Assembly (NCBI GenBank): GCA_025359985.1
Contig: JANYDB010000020.1
Span: 1-64,000 of the forward strand
DNA length: 64,000 bases
Direction of reading: 5' to 3'
Source: Burkholderiales bacterium
GTDB lineage: Bacteria; Pseudomonadota; Gammaproteobacteria; Burkholderiales; Usitatibacteraceae
Under the pieces are notes generated by a model. It ran no database searches and was not told the origin of the DNA. It saw only the letters and a list, made by a program, of their open reading frames with translations. Position 1 is the first letter of the stretch; each line of letters starts with the position of its first letter. This document shows, piece by piece, positions 58,118 to 64,000 of the stretch. A program made the position numbers and the translations under genes.

Positions 58118-59044
58118 TTAGCTTGTTCGGCGCTCTGAAATAACTTCCTTTGCCCGCTTCAGCCTCGCCCCCAAGGCAGGGCCGCGCATCACCGCTACGC
58201 CGACCGAGAGCACGTCAATAATGGCCAGATGTACCAGACGGGAAGTCATCGGCGCATACACATCCAGATCCTCGGGCACATCGGCAAACAACGTTACGTT
58301 AGCCAATCTGGCCAGCGGCGAATCGCTGGACGTAATGGCAATCACATCGGCACCGGCGCCGCGTGCAATTTCAACGCTGCGCATTAAATCAAGCGTGCTG
58401 CCGCTGCCTGAAATCGCCACAACAGCATCGCCCGCACACAACAATGACGCCGCCATCGCATGGACATGGGGGTCCGAGTAGGCAACGGCGGGGGCACCGA
58501 GCCTGAAAAATTTATGCTGCGCATCCATCGCCACGATACCGGAATTGCCCGCGCCATAAAATTCAATTTTTCGGGCCTGCGCGAGCAGGCGGGTAGCGCG
58601 ATCTAGCGCCAACGGATCAAGATGATTACGCACCGTTATAAAAGCAGCAATAGCGCGATCAAATACTTTTGCGCCTACCTCTGCCATGGAGTCTTTTAAA
58701 TTTACATCGCGATGCACGAACGGAACACCATTCGCAAGGCTTTGCGCCAGCCGTAACTTGAAATCGCGGTAACCACTGAAGCCCGCCGCTGTGCAAAACC
58801 GGGCTACGGTCGGCTGGCTGACGCCGGTCTGGGCAGCGATTTCAGGGAACGATAAATTGATCACCAGATTAGGATGCCGTAATACAAAACGCGCTACCCG
58901 CTGCTCAGACGGACGTAATTGATCCAGGCCATTTTGGATTCTGTCCAGTAGCGCAGAAGGCTTATATTTAGCCGCCGCAACGAAATCTGCCGCCTTCAAC
59001 GGACGAGCTGGCTTTTGCAAATCGTTAATTGATTTTTTAGCCAT
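58118..59044 (-). CDS. hexR: HexR, RpiR-family regulator of the Entner-Doudoroff genes
   Basis: 308 residues. HTH_6 DNA-binding domain (about 35-110: LRPSEQRVARFVLRHP, IAAQTGVSQPTVARFCTAAGFSGY) and SIS sugar-phosphate domain (about 150-290: EFYGAGNSGIVAMDAQHKFFRLG, AISGSGSTLDL). In Pseudomonas and relatives HexR binds 2-keto-3-deoxy-6-phosphogluconate and then releases DNA. It diverges from edd, and the spacer contains three matching boxes. Confidence 0.93.
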   Translation of the reverse strand: MAKKSINDLQKPARPLKAADFVAAAKYKPSALLDRIQNGLDQLRPSEQRVARFVLRHPNLVINLSFPEIAAQTGVSQPTVARFCTAAGFSGYRDFKLRLAQSLANGVPFVHRDVNLKDSMAEVGAKVFDRAIAAFITVRNHLDPLALDRATRLLAQARKIEFYGAGNSGIVAMDAQHKFFRLGAPAVAYSDPHVHAMAASLLCAGDAVVAISGSGSTLDLMRSVEIARGAGADVIAITSSDSPLARLANVTLFADVPEDLDVYAPMTSRLVHLAIIDVLSVGVAVMRGPALGARLKRAKEVISERRTS

Positions 59045-59177
59045 AAGAAATCATTGAAGGATGATCAAACAATCAAATTTAAAAGGATCGATAATAAATA
59101 GTCCCGGGAATAAATGAGAAACAAAACCAGTAAATAAACCCAAGCATCAATGCACGCCTACATATTGACGTTATTCA

Positions 59178-59192
59178 TGTAGATAATCAACA
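59178..59192. promoter_or_regulatory. HexR-type box 1 (TGTAGATAATCAACA)
   Basis: One mismatch from the symmetric TGTAGA-NNN-TCTACA pattern of box 2. Closer to the hexR side, so it could mediate autoregulation. Confidence 0.6.
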
Positions 59193-59270
59193 GATGAGGC
59201 TTTAACTACCTTATTTTATGCGCATTTTTAAGAACATTTAGGCAAGACGACCTTTTTACCTTAGATTTAG

Positions 59271-59299
59271 TTGATTTTTTAATGTAGAAAATCTACAAT
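59271..59299 (+). promoter_or_regulatory. edd-eda promoter overlapping a HexR box
   Basis: -35 TTGATT (59271-59276), 17-bp spacer, -10 TACAAT (59294-59299). The HexR-type box at 59283-59297 fills the spacer and covers the -10, the classic repressor position. Confidence 0.72.
59283..59297. promoter_or_regulatory. HexR-type box 2 (perfect palindrome TGTAGAAAATCTACA)
   Basis: Perfect 6-3-6 inverted repeat, matching the TGTARTTTTAYTACA-like shape of HexR sites known from Pseudomonas and Shewanella in its TGTA...TACA ends. Confidence 0.75.
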
Positions 59300-59321
59300 T
59301 AAGGATCGATATTATTGCAGC

Positions 59322-59336
59322 TGTAAATTATATACA
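59322..59336. promoter_or_regulatory. HexR-type box 3 (TGTAAATTATATACA)
   Basis: TGTA...TACA ends with a less symmetric centre; about 23 bp downstream of the predicted edd -10 and 30 bp before the edd start. Could add a roadblock to repression. Confidence 0.55.
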
Positions 59337-59365
59337 GCCTGAATATTACAAAGCTTGAGGAAAAG

Positions 59366-61219
59366 ATGGTCCTTCATCCCGTTGTTGCAGCTGTAACCGA
59401 ACGCATTTTAGCGCGCAGCTTTGCCACTCGTACGGCTTATCTGCAACGTGTTGCCAAGGCGCGCATTTCGGGCGCGATGCGCGGCAGTATTTCATGTACT
59501 AACCTCGCCCACGCTTTCGCAGCCGAGCGGCCCACCGATAAATTGGCGTTACGCGAAATCCGCAAGCCCAATATCGGTATCGTCTCGGCTTATAACGATA
59601 TGCTTTCGGCTCATCAGCCGCTAGCGCGCTTTCCGGACATTATCAAAAAAGCCGCTCGTGAAGCCGGTGCAGTTGCCCAATTCGCGGGCGGTGTACCCGC
59701 GATGTGTGACGGCGTGACGCAGGGTCAGCCTGGCATGGAGCTTTCGCTTTTTTCGCGTGATGTGATTGCCATGTCAACTGCCATTGCGCTTTCCCATAAT
59801 GTGTTTGATGCTGTGCTGTGTTTGGGCGTGTGCGATAAAATTGTGCCCGGTCTGTTGATTGGTGCGCTGCACTTTGGCCACTTGCCCACTATTTTTGTAC
59901 CGGCTGGCCCGATGACATCCGGACTATCCAATGATGAAAAAGCAAAAATCCGCCAGCAATTCGCCGAAGGAAAACTAGATCGCGCCGCCTTACTCGAAGC
60001 AGAAAGCCGTGCCTACCACGGGCCTGGCACCTGCACTTTTTATGGCACCGCCAACAGCAACCAATTTTTAATGGAAATAATGGGGCTGCATTTGCCGGGT
60101 GCGGCTTTTATTACGCCCAACACCCCGTTGCGCGATGCGCTAACGGGCGCTGCTGCGAAACGCGCCGCGGAAATTTCGCATCTGGGTAACGCCTACACAC
60201 CGCTTGCCGAAATAGTAGACGAACGTGCCATCGTCAATGGCATTGTCGGTTTGCTGGCAACGGGTGGCTCCACCAATCACACGATTCATATCGTCGCTAT
60301 TGCCCGTGCCGCCGGCATTATCATCAACTGGGATGATTTTGATGCATTGTCTGGCGTGGTGCCGTTATTGGCCAGAATTTATCCCAACGGCAGCGCTGAT
60401 ATAAATCATTTCCATGCGGCCGGTGGCGCGGGGTTTACGATTCGAGAATTACTGAATGCTGGTTTGCTGCATGACGAAGTGCGCACCGTTGCAGGTGATG
60501 GGCTCATGCATTACAGCCATGAGCCTACGCTGCAGGACGACAAACTTAGCTGGCGTACTGCACCACAACATAGCCTTGATGAAAACGTATTGCGGCCTGC
60601 GACGCATCCATTCAGCACAGATGGCGGATTAAAAGTGCTGCGTGGCAATCTGGGTCGTGCTGTCATCAAGGTATCAGCGGTCAAGCCATCACATCGCATC
60701 ATTGCAGCGCCGGCTATTGTGTTTAATGATCAAGATGACGTATTAGCCAGTTTCAAGCGGGGTGAACTGCAATGTGATTTCGTGGCTGTTGTATTGTTTC
60801 AGGGCCCGCGCGCAAACGGCATGCCGGAGTTGCACAAGCTGACGCCTGCCTTAAGCTCGTTGCAGGATGCGGGTTTCCAGGTCGCGCTCGTGACCGACGG
60901 TCGCATGTCGGGCGCGTCCGGCAAAGTGCCTGCTGCCATTCATGTTTCACCGGAATGCTTATTAGGCGGCTCGATTGGGCGAATTCGGACTGGCGACATG
61001 ATTTATCTTGATGCTGATAATGGTATTTTGGAAGCTCGCGTGGCTGCCGAGGTTTGGTCTAGCAGGTCGTTAGCCACCGCCGATCTTTCTTCAAACCAGT
61101 TTGGCATGGGTCGAGAATTGTTTGTATCCGCACGCAGTAACGCACTAACGGCAGAGCAAGGTGCCACCACATTTGGCAATACCGTAAGCGCTACGACGAT
61201 GGAAGGAATTACCGCATGA
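59366..61219 (+). CDS. edd: Phosphogluconate dehydratase
   Basis: 617 residues. Converts 6-phosphogluconate to KDPG, first step specific to the Entner-Doudoroff path. IlvD/Edd family with Fe-S cluster Cys in [34 protein letters not shown] and [14 protein letters not shown], and [19 protein letters not shown] near the C-terminus. The ATG has GAGG about 8 nt upstream. Overlaps eda by 4 bp (ATGA). Confidence 0.97.
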   Translation: MVLHPVVAAVTERILARSFATRTAYLQRVAKARISGAMRGSISCTNLAHAFAAERPTDKLALREIRKPNIGIVSAYNDMLSAHQPLARFPDIIKKAAREAGAVAQFAGGVPAMCDGVTQGQPGMELSLFSRDVIAMSTAIALSHNVFDAVLCLGVCDKIVPGLLIGALHFGHLPTIFVPAGPMTSGLSNDEKAKIRQQFAEGKLDRAALLEAESRAYHGPGTCTFYGTANSNQFLMEIMGLHLPGAAFITPNTPLRDALTGAAAKRAAEISHLGNAYTPLAEIVDERAIVNGIVGLLATGGSTNHTIHIVAIARAAGIIINWDDFDALSGVVPLLARIYPNGSADINHFHAAGGAGFTIRELLNAGLLHDEVRTVAGDGLMHYSHEPTLQDDKLSWRTAPQHSLDENVLRPATHPFSTDGGLKVLRGNLGRAVIKVSAVKPSHRIIAAPAIVFNDQDDVLASFKRGELQCDFVAVVLFQGPRANGMPELHKLTPALSSLQDAGFQVALVTDGRMSGASGKVPAAIHVSPECLLGGSIGRIRTGDMIYLDADNGILEARVAAEVWSSRSLATADLSSNQFGMGRELFVSARSNALTAEQGATTFGNTVSATTMEGITA

Positions 61220-61845
61220 TATCTATCCGTGAAATATTGAAGATTAGCCCGGTGATGCCGGTGATCGTACTCGATCATGTGGCCGACGCCGTGCCGCTTG
61301 CACAAGCGTTGGTCACGGGCGGCATTCGGGTGCTTGAAGTGACTCTGCGCACACCTGCTGCGCTGGATTGCGTAAAGGCAATTCGCGCCGCTGTACCCGA
61401 CGCCATTGTGGGCGTGGGCACTATTGGCAGTGTGGCCGATTTTAATGCTGCTCGTGCAGTCGGCGCCCTGTTTGGAGTCAGCCCCGGCGCGACGGCTGCA
61501 TTATTGGCGCACGCAGCTGCCTGCGATTTTCCCTACTTGCCCGGGGTGATGACACCATCGGAGGCGATGCAGACACTCGCCGCCGGTTTTACCGCGCTGA
61601 AACTTTTCCCCGCTAAACAAGCAGGCGGAATTGAGATGCTGAAAGCCATTGGCGGCCCGTTTCCACAATTACTTTTTTGCCCGACCGGCGGCATCGATGC
61701 AGAATCAGCCGCGCACTATCTGGCGCTGCCCAATGTCGCCTGCGTGGGCGGTTCATGGCTGGCACCAGCCAATCTTGTGGCACAAAAAAACTGGGCCGAA
61801 ATTACGCGTCGCGCTGAACTTGCCTGCCAGCTGGCCGTGATTTAA
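61216..61845 (+). CDS. eda: KDPG aldolase
   Basis: 209 residues. Splits KDPG to pyruvate and glyceraldehyde 3-phosphate (and may act on 4-hydroxy-2-oxoglutarate). TIM barrel with Glu/Arg in [21 protein letters not shown], the Schiff-base Lys in [13 protein letters not shown], and [10 protein letters not shown]. Coupled to edd by ATGA. Confidence 0.96.
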   Translation: MISIREILKISPVMPVIVLDHVADAVPLAQALVTGGIRVLEVTLRTPAALDCVKAIRAAVPDAIVGVGTIGSVADFNAARAVGALFGVSPGATAALLAHAAACDFPYLPGVMTPSEAMQTLAAGFTALKLFPAKQAGGIEMLKAIGGPFPQLLFCPTGGIDAESAAHYLALPNVACVGGSWLAPANLVAQKNWAEITRRAELACQLAVI

Positions 61846-62010
61846 TTAACGGCCACTGCTCAATACGATGAGTAGCAAAGGTTTAACAGTAAGGATTAAC
61901 AACAAAGATTTGGCAGCAAAAAAGATGATCGAAAAAACTTAATAACAAAAAAATCCCATTACAAAAATCGATTAACTGAACCTACTTCCATTGATGGCAT
62001 AAACTGACCC
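61846..62010. other. eda-zwf spacer with A-rich degenerate repeats
   Basis: 61874-61930 is a run of about 14-bp variants: AGCAAAGGTTTAAC, AGTAAGGATTAACA, ACAAAGATTTGGC, AGCAAAAAAGATG. A promoter for zwf could lie here but no clear -35/-10 is seen, and no HexR-type box. Confidence 0.5.
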
Positions 62011-63504
62011 ATGAATATCGAACCCAGCCTTCCTGAATGTCGTGCCTTGGTTTTATTTGGCGCCACCGGCGACTTGGCCAAGCGCATGCTGTGGCCCTCT
62101 CTGTACGCGCTGGACTGTGACGGATTATTACCCGTGATATTTCAACTGATTGGCGCAGCCACTTCACAACTTTCGCAGCAAGATTTTATTGCAAAAGTGA
62201 AGGAATCGATTCAGACCTCGGCTAACAAACAGCTCTATAACGATGTTGCGTTCGAGCGATTTTCAAAACGCATTCAATATGTGCCGGTTGATATCAAGGC
62301 TGACCATGGATTAGAACCCTTACGAGCTGTACTCGCGCCTGCCGGGGATCATAAGCCAGAAGGCGGCGTGATTTTTTATCTTTCAACCGGCCCTCAATTA
62401 TTCGGCCCTATCTGTTTGGCGCTACGCGAGATAGGCATTGTCGACAAATTAAGTCGCATCGTGGTTGAAAAACCGATTGGCACTAACACAGACACGGCAC
62501 GCATCACCAATGACGCGATTGGTGCGGCATTTGACGAGGGCCAGATTTTCCGTATCGATCATTATCTAGGCAAGGAGGCGGTACAGAATCTGGTGGCATT
62601 ACGCTTCGCCAATTCCATTTTTGAGCCCCTCTGGAACGCAAACGCGATTGAGCAGGTGCAAATTACCGTCGCCGAGACGGTGGGTGTAGATGGCCGCTGG
62701 CCTTTCTACGACAGCACCGGTGCACTGCGCGATATGGTGCAAAGTCATTTACTGCAATTGCTTTGTCTGGTCGCCATGGAGCCGCCCGCCAGCTTTACAC
62801 CTTCAGCTGTACGCAATGAAAAAGTGAAAGTGCTGTGGTCGCTCAGGCCTATTACTGGCGCAGACGTGGTTACGCAGACCGTCCGCGGTCAATACTCGGC
62901 AGGCTTTTGCGGAGGTAAAGCGGTGGTGGGCTATCGCGACGAAACCGGCGCTGGTGCCAACGCAACCAGCGATACCGAAACATTTATTGCCATACGCGCC
63001 GAGATCGATAATTGGCGCTGGGCGGGTGTGCCATTTTATCTGCGCACCGGCAAACGCCTGCAGGATCGCATGAGTGAAATTGTGATTCAGTTCAGGCCGG
63101 CCCCGCATAATATTTTTGCCGACATCGGTGCCACTCTGGCGCCGAATACTCTGCTGATTAAATTGCAGCCTGATGAGAAAATTACGCTGACCCTGATGCA
63201 TAAAAAACCTGACGTGAATGAAACCCGGCTCGGCGAAGTGGGTCTCAATTTATCAGTCGATGAGATATTCGGTCAAACTCGTCGGCGCATTGCCTATGAG
63301 CGCATGCTGCTGGATGTATTACGTGGCAACTCCGCATTATTTGTGCGGCGTGATGAGGTAGAAGCATCGTGGAAATGGATTGACGGCATTATTGATGGCT
63401 GGCGCACCTCGGGCTATCAGGCCAAATCGTATAGCGCAGGCAGTTGGGGGCCGACAGCCGCCATAGCGCTCACCGAACGACATGGACATTCCTGGCACGA
63501 GTGA
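62011..63504 (+). CDS. zwf: Glucose-6-phosphate dehydrogenase
   Basis: 497 residues. Oxidises glucose-6-phosphate with NAD(P). Coenzyme loop FGATGDLAKRMLWPSLYAL, VVEKPIGTN, and the active-site signature RIDHYLGKEAVQNLVALRFAN with the catalytic His pair; C-terminal CMLLDVLRG-type YERMLLDVLRGN. Feeds the edd-eda genes upstream in the same direction, completing glucose-6-P to KDPG except for 6-phosphogluconolactonase (pgl), which I do not see in the window. Confidence 0.96.
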   Translation: MNIEPSLPECRALVLFGATGDLAKRMLWPSLYALDCDGLLPVIFQLIGAATSQLSQQDFIAKVKESIQTSANKQLYNDVAFERFSKRIQYVPVDIKADHGLEPLRAVLAPAGDHKPEGGVIFYLSTGPQLFGPICLALREIGIVDKLSRIVVEKPIGTNTDTARITNDAIGAAFDEGQIFRIDHYLGKEAVQNLVALRFANSIFEPLWNANAIEQVQITVAETVGVDGRWPFYDSTGALRDMVQSHLLQLLCLVAMEPPASFTPSAVRNEKVKVLWSLRPITGADVVTQTVRGQYSAGFCGGKAVVGYRDETGAGANATSDTETFIAIRAEIDNWRWAGVPFYLRTGKRLQDRMSEIVIQFRPAPHNIFADIGATLAPNTLLIKLQPDEKITLTLMHKKPDVNETRLGEVGLNLSVDEIFGQTRRRIAYERMLLDVLRGNSALFVRRDEVEASWKWIDGIIDGWRTSGYQAKSYSAGSWGPTAAIALTERHGHSWHE

Positions 63505-63548
63505 GATTTGGCGGCGAAAAGCGCGGGCGCCGCATATCGATAAGATGA

Positions 63549-64000
63549 TTATATTTCTCCGCGCCAATCATCGCCGAGTGCTACGAATCGCGACCGCAAG
63601 CCATCAAATACCGATTGCGGCAGCGGTCCGGCTTCAATAAGCGCCACGTTATGGCGCAAATGCTTAATCGATGATGTGCCCACAATGGCGCTACTGACAT
63701 TCGGCGCAAAGGTGCTAAAGCGAAGTGCTAATTCATCCCATGGCATATTGTCCGCATCAAGCCCCATTGCCTGCATGCGCGTCCAATAGGTTTCGCAGTA
63801 ATCCCCCTGCGGTCGCTCGGTAAAACGCCACGGCACATTGCCCAGCGCACGTTTGGCAATCACACCCATGCCGCACACACCTGCGGCCGGAAGCGACGCC
63901 GCCAGACTCATTTGATCAAAGAGATTAACTGAACATTCAATGCTGCCCAATTTTGCGCTGTCCTGAGTTCCACCATTTGCTACCGCCCACGCCAGCTCTT
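63549..64000 (-). CDS. Aldo/keto reductase, C-terminal part (cut by window edge)
   Basis: The frame stays open to the window end and reads ELAWAVANGGTQDSAKLGS then IECSVNLFDQ, GVIAKRALGNVPW, and LALRFSTFAPNVSSAIVGTSSIKHLRHNV. The last two blocks are the usual C-terminal NAD(P)-binding features of aldo/keto reductases (VIAKRAL and the I-G-TSS strand). The catalytic Tyr and N-terminus lie outside the window. Convergent with zwf; 44 bp between stops. Confidence 0.8.
   Translation of the reverse strand, partial: ELAWAVANGGTQDSAKLGSIECSVNLFDQMSLAASLPAAGVCGMGVIAKRALGNVPWRFTERPQGDYCETYWTRMQAMGLDADNMPWDELALRFSTFAPNVSSAIVGTSSIKHLRHNVALIEAGPLPQSVFDGLRSRFVALGDDWRGEI

Overview
The window reads as chromosomal DNA of a betaproteobacterium. 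Marker arrangements typical of that class are present: map-glnD; rpsB-tsf-pyrH-frr-uppS-cdsA-dxr-rseP-bamA-skp-lpxD-fabZ-lpxA-lpxB-rnhB; smc-zipA-ligA; and a hexR regulator divergent from edd-eda. The protein sequences are Gram-negative throughout (BamA, lipid A enzymes, autotransporter, porin). Genus cannot be fixed from the sequence alone. Coding density is high and most genes are joined by ATGA, TTGA or TAATG overlaps.

Layout. 1-1.7 kb is an accessory scrap: the N-terminus of a Y1/REP-type transposase, then an orphan Rhs C-terminal toxin tip with a small putative immunity gene. 1.7-6.7 kb (minus) is ppsA, an ElaA-type acetyltransferase, pcp and a fused two-domain CoA transferase, divergent from the PEP synthase regulator ppsR. 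7.9-9.9 kb is a GDSL esterase autotransporter. 10-11.4 kb has a DUF2007 protein, a SemiSWEET and a YhhQ-type queuosine precursor transporter. 11.5-27.5 kb (minus) is the long translation / isoprenoid / outer membrane / lipid A operon. map-glnD (27.9-31.4 kb) diverges from it.

31.7-36.8 kb (plus) is the most interesting part. A promoter overlapped by a Fur-like box precedes a Tat-exported beta-propeller protein, an outer membrane porin, a periplasmic FMN-binding protein with an SGAT flavinylation motif, ApbE flavin transferase, and a His-rich four-helix membrane protein. I infer an iron-controlled extracytoplasmic flavin electron-transfer system. Next to it lie feoA-feoB with a Cys-rich partner, fur, bfr and bfd, so 31.7-41 kb forms an iron island.

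41-51.6 kb (minus) holds def, a methylthioinosine/methylthioadenosine phosphorylase, hpt, galU, ligA, zipA and smc. queF diverges at 51.8 kb. A two-subunit acyl-CoA dehydrogenase (52.5-54.9 kb) and ppc (55.1-58.0 kb) follow. The right end is a complete Entner-Doudoroff set: hexR divergent from edd-eda, then zwf, with three HexR-type boxes in the divergent promoter. The window ends inside an aldo/keto reductase gene. With ppsA/ppsR and ppc, this window covers most control points of the PEP-pyruvate node.

A recurring oddity is short degenerate tandem repeats (9-15 bp units, often exactly 9 or 12 bp) in many spacers and inside a few genes. No rRNA, tRNA or CRISPR array was recognised.
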